Source: Opitutales bacterium (lineage in GTDB: Bacteria; Verrucomicrobiota; Verrucomicrobiia; Opitutales; Oceanipulchritudinaceae). Taken from it: a stretch of 64,000 nucleotides of DNA. A program made the position numbers and the translations under genes. Below, one piece after another: positions 50,772-59,114 of the stretch. The first letter of the stretch is position 1; each line of letters opens with the position of its first letter. The notes below the pieces were generated by a model that had not been told where the DNA came from, did not search any database, and worked only from the letters and a program-made list of their open reading frames with translations. The stretch spans positions 1-64,000 of the forward strand of contig JAFIGE010000004.1 in NCBI GenBank assembly GCA_020831585.1. The letters run 5' to 3'.

Positions 50772-50806
50772 AAGCATGTGGGGGCATCACCGCCCCCACG
50801 TTGCTT
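50772..50806. repeat. Strong bulged hairpin upstream of RAYT copy D and the GldA-like gene
   Basis: AAGCA-T-GTGGGGGC-ATCACC-GCCCCCAC-GT-TGCTT: an eight-pair perfect inner stem and a five-pair outer stem separated by small bulges. The two flanking genes are divergent from it, so it is not a terminator of either. It could be a REP-like target of the RAYT or a 5' UTR structure of the ABC operon. A GGGTTTTGAC stretch follows on the plus strand. Confidence 0.6.
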
Positions 50807-50851
50807 GGGTTTTGACAGATGAGGGGCGCGTGCCAACCTCTGGGTGTATTC

Positions 50852-51871
50852 ATGCCGAGTTATGTCCAGAGCATCGTCGCCGAAGGGTTGTGTAAATCCT
50901 ACGGCGGGCACCACGCCATCCGCGACCTTTCCTTCTCCGTAAACAGGGGTGAGGTGGTAGGATTTCTCGGTCCCAATGGTGCGGGCAAAAGCACCACCAT
51001 GCAGATCCTCACCGGGCTTCTCGAAGCCACTTCGGGCGAAGCCTATGTCGCGGGCTACGCCGTCGCGCGCAACCCGGCGGCGGTCAAGCGGGCCATCGGC
51101 TACATGCCGGAAAACAACCCCCTGCCGGAAGAGATGCGCGTGCGCGAATACCTCCGCCACCGCGCCCGCCTCAAGGGGCTCGACCGCCGCACGACGCGCA
51201 GTCGTGTGGAAGAGGTGCTCGATCTCTGCGATCTCCAGCGCAAGGCCGCGCGCAAACTCATTCGCAGCCTCTCCAAAGGCTTTCGCCAGCGCGTGGGCAT
51301 TGCCGATGCCATCATCGGTCGGCCCGAGGTGACGATCCTCGACGAGCCCACCATCGGCCTCGACCCGCACCAGGTGCTCGTCATGCGCCGCCTCGTCGAG
51401 CGAATCCGCGAACACACCACGATTCTCCTTTCCAGCCACATCCTTGCCGAGGTGGAGATCTCCTGCGACCGCGTGCTTATCCTCAGCCAAGGGCGTCTGG
51501 TCGCTGCCGGAACACCAACGGAGCTGCGCCGTGAATTCATCCGCAACCACCGCTACATCGCGGAAGTGCGGGGAGAAAGCGCCGCCCTGCGCCGCGAGGT
51601 GGCCGCGGTGCACGCGGAGCTGGCCGTTACCCGCGTGGGCGAGCCGGACGAGGATGGTTTCTATTCCGCAGAGATCGAGTGTCCCCTTGCGGAGGATTTC
51701 GCGGAGCCCCTCCTTCAGCGCCTCCATGCTTGTCCGGCCCTGCGTTTGCGTGCCCTCGCACGCCGCCAACCGAGCCTGGAAGACATCTTTCTCGCCGCCA
51801 CGAAACGGAGCTGGGAACTGGAAATGAACGGTTCCGTCACTCAGACCGCCCAATCCGGAAGCGCCGCATGA
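50852..51871 (+). CDS. ABC transporter ATP-binding protein, GldA-like
   Basis: The 339-residue ATPase starts MPSYVQSIVAEGLCKSYGGHHAIRDLSF. It has Walker A GPNGAGKS, GYMPENNPLPEEMRVREYL, the signature LSKGFRQRVGIADAI, Walker B VTILDEPTIGLDP, and H-loop LLSSHIL. The PENNPL and LSKGFRQR forms are typical of GldA, the ATPase of the gliding-associated exporter. A C-terminal extension of about 90 residues follows the nucleotide-binding domain. The stop overlaps the permease ATG (ATGA). Gliding is not implied, as such clusters occur in many non-gliding bacteria. Confidence 0.92.
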   Translation: MPSYVQSIVAEGLCKSYGGHHAIRDLSFSVNRGEVVGFLGPNGAGKSTTMQILTGLLEATSGEAYVAGYAVARNPAAVKRAIGYMPENNPLPEEMRVREYLRHRARLKGLDRRTTRSRVEEVLDLCDLQRKAARKLIRSLSKGFRQRVGIADAIIGRPEVTILDEPTIGLDPHQVLVMRRLVERIREHTTILLSSHILAEVEISCDRVLILSQGRLVAAGTPTELRREFIRNHRYIAEVRGESAALRREVAAVHAELAVTRVGEPDEDGFYSAEIECPLAEDFAEPLLQRLHACPALRLRALARRQPSLEDIFLAATKRSWELEMNGSVTQTAQSGSAA

Positions 51872-52629
51872 GCCACCTCCCCACCCTTCTTTGGCACGAA
51901 CTCCGCGTTCTCTTCGTCTCCGCCTCGACCTACATAGCAGCCATCCTTGCGCTCGTGATGATGGGGTTTTTCTATTATTTCACGATCATCCAGCTCGTTG
52001 CAGCCGATCAGGAGAGTCCGCCGGGAGAGCTTTTCTTCAGCACCTTCTGGGTGCCCGTGCTGCTCGTCGTGCCCATGCTCACGATGAAGAGCATCGCCGA
52101 GGAACGCCGCCTCGGAACGCTCCAAACCCTCCTCACCACCTCCGTGAGCGCGGGCGAAGTGGTCTTGAGCAAATTCCTTGCGGCCTACATCTTCTATATC
52201 GTTGTTTGGCTGGCCGCGCTGGCCTTTCCCCTGATCGCGGCACAGGTGCTCTCGCAAGATGGCATCCGCGATCTGCTCCTCGATCCCGGTCCGCTCCTCG
52301 GTGGCTACGCCTTCGTTTTCCTCACGGGCGCTCTCTTCATCGCCGTGGGCATCTTCAGCAGCAGCCTGACGCGCAGCCAGCTTGTCGCGGGAATGCTGAC
52401 CTTCAGCATCACCTTTCTCCTCATCATCGGAGTGATGGCCCTGCAGCTCCTCAACCTCAGCAGCGAAGCCGAGGTCCTGGCCGCACCCGCCCTCTCCTAC
52501 CTGCAAATCTTCAACCACTTTGAGGATTTTATCCGGGGGGTCGTCGACACCCGGCCCGTCATCTACTATCTAAGCGGTACTGCTCTCGTTCTGGGGCTCG
52601 CCGTCCTTTCCGTGGAAGCCCGTATCTGA
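51868..52629 (+). CDS. ABC transporter permease, GldF-like
   Basis: The 253-residue ABC-2-type permease begins MSHLPTLLWHELRVLFVSASTYIAAILALVMMGFFYY and has six hydrophobic segments, with VPVLLVVPMLTMKSIAEERRLGTLQTLLTTSVSAGEVVLSKFLAAYIFY between helices two and three (the conserved EERRxGTLExLLT coupling region). It pairs with the GldA-like ATPase and precedes the GldG-like gene by eight bases. Confidence 0.92.
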   Translation: MSHLPTLLWHELRVLFVSASTYIAAILALVMMGFFYYFTIIQLVAADQESPPGELFFSTFWVPVLLVVPMLTMKSIAEERRLGTLQTLLTTSVSAGEVVLSKFLAAYIFYIVVWLAALAFPLIAAQVLSQDGIRDLLLDPGPLLGGYAFVFLTGALFIAVGIFSSSLTRSQLVAGMLTFSITFLLIIGVMALQLLNLSSEAEVLAAPALSYLQIFNHFEDFIRGVVDTRPVIYYLSGTALVLGLAVLSVEARI

Positions 52630-52637
52630 GCCGCGCC

Positions 52638-54107
52638 ATGCTGGAGAAATTTCAATACGCCAATCCGATTCGCCGCCTCAACCGCGTCGTGCAGGTAATC
52701 CTGGCCCTCGGGGCTGCCCTGGGGATCAACCTCGTGGCCTATCACAATTACCACCGCGCCGATCTCACCGGGGGGCACCTCTACTCCCTCTCCGCCGAGA
52801 CCCTCGCCTATCTCGAAGATCTCCGCAGCCCGGTGCACATCATTGTCACGATCTCGCCCAACTCCACCCGTGAGGAGGAGCGCACCCTCTTCCGCTACGT
52901 TGAGCGGCTCCTTAAAGAATATGAATTTTCCGCCCGCGGGGGGCGCGAGGGGCGCATCACGGTAGAGTATGTCGATATCTACCAAGACCTGAACCGCGCC
53001 CGCACCCTCGCCCGCGATTTCAATCTGGACGCCCCCAACAGCCTCCTCGTGGTCGCGGGAGACCGCCAGCGCCTCATCCCGCCCGACCGTATCCTTGATT
53101 TCGCCGACGGCCAACCCGTTGCCTTCCGCGGCGAGCAAGCCATCACCTCGGCCATTCTCGAAGTCACCTCCGACAACGATACAAAGATCTATTTCGTCTC
53201 CGGAAATGGCGAAATGCGCCTCGACGATACAGCCCCCTCCCGCGGACTTTCTTCCCTCGCCGCCGAGCTCGCCGCCCGGCGATTCCGCGTGGAAAACATC
53301 GACCTCGCCCGCGTGCGCGAAATCCCCGAAGACGCCGGGATGGTCGTGGTGGCCGATCCTCAGGGACCCCTGCGGGCCGCCGATGTGGAGAAGTTGCGCG
53401 AATACCTGACCGAGCGGGCCGGGCGTCTGCTCGTCCTCCTCAGCCCCGGCATCGATCACGGGCTCGACTATCTGCTCGAAGACTGGGGCATCCTGGCCGA
53501 CGACAAACTCATCCTCGAACGCAGTGACGATTTCCTCGAAAGCACGGGCAACCTCCTCGTCCGCCGCTTTGCCGAACACCCCGTGACGCAGGTCCTCATC
53601 GACAACCAGACATTTGTCGTCTCCGGCCTCCAGCGCCCTGTGCGGCAGGACCCGGCGGCCCCCATTGACGGCCGCCTGCGCGTCACCCAACTGATGTTCA
53701 GCTCCGATCTGAGCTGGGCCGAGAGCGCCTACCGCAGCCCCGGAGCCCCCTCCTTCGACCCCGCCGTCGATTTGCCCGGCCCCGTGAGCCTCGGAGCCGC
53801 CGCCGAGCGCCGGGCCGCGACCCAACTCGGCATCGATGTGCCGGGCGGGAAAATCATCGTCTTCGGCAGCGGAGACCTTTTCGCCAACCGGCGACTCACC
53901 ACTGTGGGCAACTTCCGCCTCTTCTTCAGCGCCACCAACTGGCTCACCGAGAGCGACCAGACTCTCGCCATTGCCCCCCGCCCCATTCGCCAATACCGAA
54001 TCGTCGCCAGCCACGCCGAACTCCAGCGCGTTGGGCTCTTCTTTCTCCTGGTTCCGGCGTCCGTCTTTGTTCTAGGGACGGTGGTTGTCTGGTTTCGCCG
54101 TTTCTGA
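52638..54107 (+). CDS. GldG-family ABC-associated auxiliary protein
   Basis: A 489-residue protein with an N-terminal membrane helix (VVQVILALGAALGINLVAY), DLTGGHLYSLSAETLAYLEDLRSPVHIIVTIS, a large extracytoplasmic Rossmann-like domain (YFVSGNGEMRLDD, VVVADPQGPLRAADVEKLREYL) and a second C-terminal helix (FFLLVPASVFVLGTVVVWF). This is the ABC_transp_aux / GldG layout. It probably forms the periplasmic part of the exporter made by the two preceding genes. Confidence 0.88.
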   Translation: MLEKFQYANPIRRLNRVVQVILALGAALGINLVAYHNYHRADLTGGHLYSLSAETLAYLEDLRSPVHIIVTISPNSTREEERTLFRYVERLLKEYEFSARGGREGRITVEYVDIYQDLNRARTLARDFNLDAPNSLLVVAGDRQRLIPPDRILDFADGQPVAFRGEQAITSAILEVTSDNDTKIYFVSGNGEMRLDDTAPSRGLSSLAAELAARRFRVENIDLARVREIPEDAGMVVVADPQGPLRAADVEKLREYLTERAGRLLVLLSPGIDHGLDYLLEDWGILADDKLILERSDDFLESTGNLLVRRFAEHPVTQVLIDNQTFVVSGLQRPVRQDPAAPIDGRLRVTQLMFSSDLSWAESAYRSPGAPSFDPAVDLPGPVSLGAAAERRAATQLGIDVPGGKIIVFGSGDLFANRRLTTVGNFRLFFSATNWLTESDQTLAIAPRPIRQYRIVASHAELQRVGLFFLLVPASVFVLGTVVVWFRRF

Positions 54108-54122
54108 GCCCCCTCCCCCGCC

Positions 54123-56024
54123 ATGCGTTTCCGCCTCACCATCGTCCTTCTTCTCCTGAATATCGCGGTCTTCAGCATCCTTTACTTTGTCCGCCAATCC
54201 CGACCGGGCACGGCCTACGAGGAGAGCGCCCGGCTGGTCCTCCCGGTCGGCCTCATGGAAAGCGCGGAGCGCCTCAGCATCGAGATTGCCGAACCGGAAA
54301 GCCGGTGGACGTTTGAACGCAGGCGCGATGAATGGCAGGTGCGCGCGCCTTTTGATTGGCAGGCCAACCCCTTCGCGATGGACCGCCTCACCCAGCAAAT
54401 CAGCCGCCTCCGCTGGGAGGCCCGCTTCCGTGTCGATAGCCTTCGCCGTTCCGGCCAGACACTCGCGCAATACGGGCTCGATCCGGCGCGCGTCATCATC
54501 CGCCTCGAACGGGGCGAGGAAACCTGGTCCCTCGCCATCGGCCAACCCACTGAAGTCGGCAACCGCCTTTACGTGCTCTCGCCGTCCGGCGAGGAGGTGC
54601 TCGTCGTCAGCCGCGATGCGCTCGCCGGGGTGGCCGATTCCGTGCAGACCTTTTTGAGCCACGATGTCCTCGCCATCCCGGCTTTTGAGGCGCGGGCGGT
54701 GAGTGTGCAAAGTGCCGATTCAGGCGGCATCCGCGTCCGCCTGACCCGTCAGGTGGACGACAGCTGGGTGCTCGAATCCCCTCTGCGCGCACCCGCCGAT
54801 ACGGCCCGGCTCCTCCGCTATCTCGACCGCCTCAACACATGGGAGGTGGAACGCTTCACCGATCTCACGCCCGAGCAAGCCGGGACCACAAGCCCGTTCC
54901 TTCGGCTCACGGTGGAGGGCAATAATCGCCGCCAAACTCTCCTTCTCGGCAATCGCACGGGCGACCGCCTACCCGCACGGCGCTACCTCCAGATCGAGGG
55001 CCGGACGGCTGTCGTGGTGGTCGAGGAAGAACCTTTTTTGCCCTTTTTACAGGCCCAGGAAAGCTTGCGTGAACGCCGCTTCCTTTCGCTCGAAGGAGCC
55101 ACCGCCACCTCTATTATTCTGGCCCAGGGCGAGCGCTCCACGCGCCTCCAACAGCTCGAAGAGGGGCGCTGGCAAGTGGTTTTCTCCTCCCCTGAAGGTC
55201 GGCTCCAAACGCTCCCCGCCGACACCGGCGTGGTCAATGATCTCCTCGAACGCCTCGCCATCCTGGAGGCCGAGCGCTTTGTCACGGAAGCCCCCTCCGA
55301 GAGCGAAATGGCCGGTCGCTATGGCCTCGCGCCCCCGCAGCGCCAAGTGACCATTGTCCTCGCGGAAGACCGCCCCCCGGTCGAGCTTCTTCTCGGTAAT
55401 CTCGATGCCGAGGACGGTCTCCTTTACGCACGGCGCACGGGGATGCCGACGATTTTCAAGGTGCGCCCCGGTATCCTCGGAGCCGTTCCCCTTTCCCCCC
55501 TCCATTATCGTGATCAGACCCTCGACCGCCTGCCGCCGGGGGCCGAACTCACCGCCTTTCGTATCGTCCGCCACGCCGATGACGAAGTGCTCTTCAGCCG
55601 CGCGCTCACGCCCTCGCTGGACTCGTGGGAAGCCGTCGAAATTGCCGAAGGGGATACTCTCCGCGATCACATCCACACCGTGCGGCAAGCCCTCCGCCGC
55701 TTCACTGTGCGCTCATACGTGCAAAACCGCTTTACCGATCCGCTCGAACTCGACTCCGAGACCGCGCTCCCATGGATCTACCGGCTCGAAGCCGATGTGC
55801 GCTTGCCCGGCTCACGCGAAGAAGCCCCGCGCACCCTCCGCTACCATCTGAGCGAACGCCTTGGCGGGCGCACGCAATACGGTGGCTCCGAGACCGACCA
55901 GGTCATCTTCGTTCTCCGGCCCTCGCTCATCGATGCGCTCCAAAGCCTCCTCGATGCCGCCGAAGGATCCGAACCGGAGCCCGCCCCCCTGCCTCTCGAC
56001 ACCCCGCTTCCGGCCGACGGTTGA
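54123..56024 (+). CDS. DUF4340 domain-containing protein
   Basis: The 633-residue protein has one N-terminal membrane helix (RLTIVLLLLNIAVFSILYFV) and repeated DUF4340-like units: WTFERRRDEWQVRAPFDWQANPFAMDRL, LGNRTGDRLPARRYLQIEGRTAVVVV, and LLLGNLDAEDGLLYARRTGMPTIFKV. DUF4340 proteins regularly follow GldG-type genes and are predicted to be periplasmic beta-rich accessory proteins. The C-terminus is acidic and Pro-rich. It starts 15 bases after the GldG-like gene. Confidence 0.85.
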   Translation: MRFRLTIVLLLLNIAVFSILYFVRQSRPGTAYEESARLVLPVGLMESAERLSIEIAEPESRWTFERRRDEWQVRAPFDWQANPFAMDRLTQQISRLRWEARFRVDSLRRSGQTLAQYGLDPARVIIRLERGEETWSLAIGQPTEVGNRLYVLSPSGEEVLVVSRDALAGVADSVQTFLSHDVLAIPAFEARAVSVQSADSGGIRVRLTRQVDDSWVLESPLRAPADTARLLRYLDRLNTWEVERFTDLTPEQAGTTSPFLRLTVEGNNRRQTLLLGNRTGDRLPARRYLQIEGRTAVVVVEEEPFLPFLQAQESLRERRFLSLEGATATSIILAQGERSTRLQQLEEGRWQVVFSSPEGRLQTLPADTGVVNDLLERLAILEAERFVTEAPSESEMAGRYGLAPPQRQVTIVLAEDRPPVELLLGNLDAEDGLLYARRTGMPTIFKVRPGILGAVPLSPLHYRDQTLDRLPPGAELTAFRIVRHADDEVLFSRALTPSLDSWEAVEIAEGDTLRDHIHTVRQALRRFTVRSYVQNRFTDPLELDSETALPWIYRLEADVRLPGSREEAPRTLRYHLSERLGGRTQYGGSETDQVIFVLRPSLIDALQSLLDAAEGSEPEPAPLPLDTPLPADG

Positions 56025-56044
56025 GAGTTCTGCCCCCGCCGCAG

Positions 56045-58771
56045 ATGAAAATGAAGAGGTGGCGACGCATTCCGGGTTGGTGCGGCAGCGGCTGCCTTCG
56101 CGGCGGAGCTCTCCTGCTCAATCTTGCGCTCGCCCTCCTCCTCGCCCTTCAGGCCGCCGTCGGTTACAGCCTCCTGCGCGAAGCCCCGCCCCCGATCCCG
56201 AAACAGTGGCTCGTGGCCGCCCTTGAGCGGAGTCTGCCGGAAGACCTCTCCCTCGAATGGGAAGGCATCGAGGCCGATCCGGCGGCCACCCTCCGCGCCC
56301 GCGAAGTGCGCCTCATCATGCGCTCGACCGGAGAAAGCCTCCTCACCTGCCGCTCCGCCCTCATCGACATTCAATGGCTGCGGCTCCTCACCCGATGGGG
56401 GGCCCCCGTGGATTTGATTCAGTTCACCGAGGCCACGGTTTACACACCCGCCATGTGGTCCGGCACCGGCCTCACCGAACCCCTCATCGAAAACCTTTCC
56501 GCCCATATCCTGCTGCGGCGGGATGTTGTCGAAATCCGCGACTTCCGCGGGCGCATCGATCCGCTCCGCTGGGAAGTGAGTGGGCGCTTTCGCCCCGATG
56601 AACTGCGCGCCCACCTCGCCGCGTTGCGCGGGCCGGAGGAAGTCGCCGCCGAGCTCCCCCCGTTTTGGCAATTGCTTCGCCAGGTTCACGAAGCCGCCGT
56701 TCTTTGGCGTCAGCGCATCGCCACGCCGCCCGATCAACCCCTTCACCTGCGCGCCCACTTCGAGCGCGACCCCAATCAAGGCCCCGCCCTCACCCTTCGC
56801 CTGACCGCTCCCGCGATCACCCTGGACGAACACATCCAGCTGCGCCAAACCACCGCCCGCGCCCGGCTCACCTTGCAAAGATACGCCGCCATCCGCGCGG
56901 AAGCGGACCTCGCCTCTCGCGAAATCACCTTTCGTGATTGGCAGGCCGATCGGGTGCGCCTTCATGCAAACACAACCGACCTTCTCAGCCCGGCCCCCCG
57001 CGGTCGCCTCCAGCTTGCCCGCGCCTCCGGTCCCCTGCCCCTCGACCTTACCGGACTCCACGCCGATCTCCACTTCGACGGCACCCGGCTCCACCTTGCC
57101 GATACCCGCGCCCACATCGGGGATTCGACCCTCCGCCTCCACGGCTCCGCCTCTCCCTTCGATTGGAATGATGCCGAGGCCACCGTTGAAATCCGCCCCG
57201 TCCTCGGCAATCTCCTCACCGACCATATTCCCGACCTCGATCCCCGCGTCATCCCGCTCCACTTGGGTCCGCGCCCCCTCGTCCTCGCCCGCCTTTCCCT
57301 TGACCCCACCGGTTCGCCCCGCGCCGACCTGCGCCTCGATGCCATGGGCGTGACCGTTGGCGAACAGACCTACGGCCACGTTCACGCCTCCGGATGGGCC
57401 AACCTCGAGCGCGTCACCCTTCCCCGCGCGGTGGTCACAGAAGCCGACGGACAAGGCGCTCACGGTGCCTTTGCCATCGATTTTTCCGAGGAACGGTTCC
57501 GCATCTTTGCCGAAGGGCACCTGGATCCCGAAAGGCTCCGCAACTACCTCGGCACCTGGTATGCCGGCATCCTCGACACCGTCTCCACCGAAGGCCGCGC
57601 CGCTTGGGGCGATGTCGACGTTTCCGCCCAATGGTCCGATAACCGCTCTTTTTCCACCATTGCGGCGCACACCGGACCCGCAGTCTACAACGGCCAGGCC
57701 GTCAACGATGCCACCACCTTCATTCGCCAGGGTCCCGGCTACGTTTCCCTCCCCCGCCTGCACGCCGAAACCGACCGCGGCCAATTCCACGGCAGCCTGC
57801 GGTGGGAATTCCCTCCCGATACCTTTCAGGAGCGCACCCTCTTCTTCGATCTCAACGCCCACCTTCCCGTGGACCAGCTCTCCGTCGCGCTCGACCAAGA
57901 CTGGATCGCGGAATATTTCTCCGGCGAGGAACCCGTCGCGGTCCATATCCAGGGTGACTCGGAACACAGGCCAGACACCGACACGCGGCTCAATGTTCGT
58001 TTTCAGGTCCACACCCCGCATCCCCTCCGCGCCCACGGCTGGCCCCTCGACTCTCTTCGCCTCGCGGGCACCGCCGCCCACGAACACCTCCACCTCGACA
58101 TCACCGAAGCAGGTTTCGCTGGCGGCACCCTTGCCGGGTACTTCTCTCTCGAAAACCGCTTCGACGAAACCAGCCCCTTTCAGGCAACCCTGGCCGCCCG
58201 TGCCCTCAACTACCCCCAAACCGTCGAGCAGTTTCGCAACTTTCTCCTCCCCGAGGAAGACCGCCTCGCCCTGCCCCCCATCCCCGAAGACCCTCAACCT
58301 GGCCAAATCCAGCTGAATCTCGACGCCAGCGGCATCTGGAATGCCCCCCTTGACCTCACCGGCACGGGAGACTTCGCCGTCACCGGGGCCGACCTCGGGC
58401 AGATCCGCCTCATCGGCATCCTCTCCCGCGCCCTCGAAGGCCTCGGCATTCCGCTCACCACCTTTGTCGTCCGCGATGCCGAGTCTGCCTTCACCCTCGG
58501 TCAACAGAACCTCCGCTTCCCCGAACTCACTCTCCAGGGACCCGCCGTCCAAATCCGCGTCTCCGGCGATATCCACCTCCCCACCCAAGGTCTCGACATG
58601 GACGCCCGTGTCTTTCTTCTCACCGCCGACAACAACCCCCTCATCAGCACCCTCGGCATCTTCCTCCGGCCCCTCGCTTACGCCCTCGAACTCCGTCTCT
58701 ACGGAACGCTCGCTGAACCCGAATGGCGCCTACGCCGCAACCCCCTCAACCTCCTCTCCCCCACCCCCTGA
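56045..58771 (+). CDS. AsmA-like / YhdP-TamB-type large envelope protein
   Basis: The 908-residue protein has a basic N-terminus, one membrane helix (LRGGALLLNLALALLLALQAAVGYSLL) and then repetitive beta-strand sequence. It ends in an AsmA-like C-terminal domain (IQLNLDASGIWNAPLDLTGTGDFAVTGADLGQIRLIGILSRALEGLG and later RVSGDIHLPTQGLDMDARVFLL). AsmA-clan proteins form periplasm-spanning grooves that move phospholipids to the outer membrane. The start at 56045 is at a MKMKRWRR start; longer in-frame starts run inside the DUF4340 gene. It lies 20 bases after that gene. Confidence 0.82.
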   Translation: MKMKRWRRIPGWCGSGCLRGGALLLNLALALLLALQAAVGYSLLREAPPPIPKQWLVAALERSLPEDLSLEWEGIEADPAATLRAREVRLIMRSTGESLLTCRSALIDIQWLRLLTRWGAPVDLIQFTEATVYTPAMWSGTGLTEPLIENLSAHILLRRDVVEIRDFRGRIDPLRWEVSGRFRPDELRAHLAALRGPEEVAAELPPFWQLLRQVHEAAVLWRQRIATPPDQPLHLRAHFERDPNQGPALTLRLTAPAITLDEHIQLRQTTARARLTLQRYAAIRAEADLASREITFRDWQADRVRLHANTTDLLSPAPRGRLQLARASGPLPLDLTGLHADLHFDGTRLHLADTRAHIGDSTLRLHGSASPFDWNDAEATVEIRPVLGNLLTDHIPDLDPRVIPLHLGPRPLVLARLSLDPTGSPRADLRLDAMGVTVGEQTYGHVHASGWANLERVTLPRAVVTEADGQGAHGAFAIDFSEERFRIFAEGHLDPERLRNYLGTWYAGILDTVSTEGRAAWGDVDVSAQWSDNRSFSTIAAHTGPAVYNGQAVNDATTFIRQGPGYVSLPRLHAETDRGQFHGSLRWEFPPDTFQERTLFFDLNAHLPVDQLSVALDQDWIAEYFSGEEPVAVHIQGDSEHRPDTDTRLNVRFQVHTPHPLRAHGWPLDSLRLAGTAAHEHLHLDITEAGFAGGTLAGYFSLENRFDETSPFQATLAARALNYPQTVEQFRNFLLPEEDRLALPPIPEDPQPGQIQLNLDASGIWNAPLDLTGTGDFAVTGADLGQIRLIGILSRALEGLGIPLTTFVVRDAESAFTLGQQNLRFPELTLQGPAVQIRVSGDIHLPTQGLDMDARVFLLTADNNPLISTLGIFLRPLAYALELRLYGTLAEPEWRLRRNPLNLLSPTP

Positions 58772-59114
58772 CCTCTACTCCCAATTCTCCAATTGAATTT
58801 TGCACGGTAAAATAACTTGACTCGAAGGGGATTACCTCACCGGGCTCATAGGTTGGTTCACTCACTATCTAAATATTTAAAGCGGTAAAATATATTATCA
58901 TCCGCATGATCAAAACCCTTGGATCTGTGTGTATCCGAAGCATATCGCATCACACCAAAGCCAATAGATATCATGTAGTCTTCAGCTGTTTAATTGTTCA
59001 GAAATAAAATGTTGACTCTCCATGGGATGGCCGAGACAGAATGAATAAGAATATGACTGTCCGTTAGATCGACAGAGATGAGGGGGGCGGAACAGGGAGG
59101 CGATAATGAAGACC
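58772..59114. other. 343-base A/T-richer gene-free gap with GGTAAAAT motifs
   Basis: The region between the AsmA-like stop and the convergent M16 stop is visibly richer in A/T than its surroundings. It holds CACGGTAAAAT-AAC-TTGACT (58803-58822), GGTAAAAT-ATA-TTATCA (58884-58900) and AAATAAAAT-G-TTGACT (about 59003-59016). Stops occur in all frames and I found no gene or clear terminator. The first motif shares CACGGTAAAAT exactly with 10640-10650. Confidence 0.5.

Noticed and set aside
55841-58588. Very long open frame opposite the AsmA-like gene
   Set aside because: Composition is Gly/Glu-rich without any domain; it mirrors the AsmA-like coding strand in GC-rich DNA. The same holds for long frames opposite the ATP synthase genes (44927-47572, 47596-49677), the M16 gene (59106-61928) and ligA (29562-31436).
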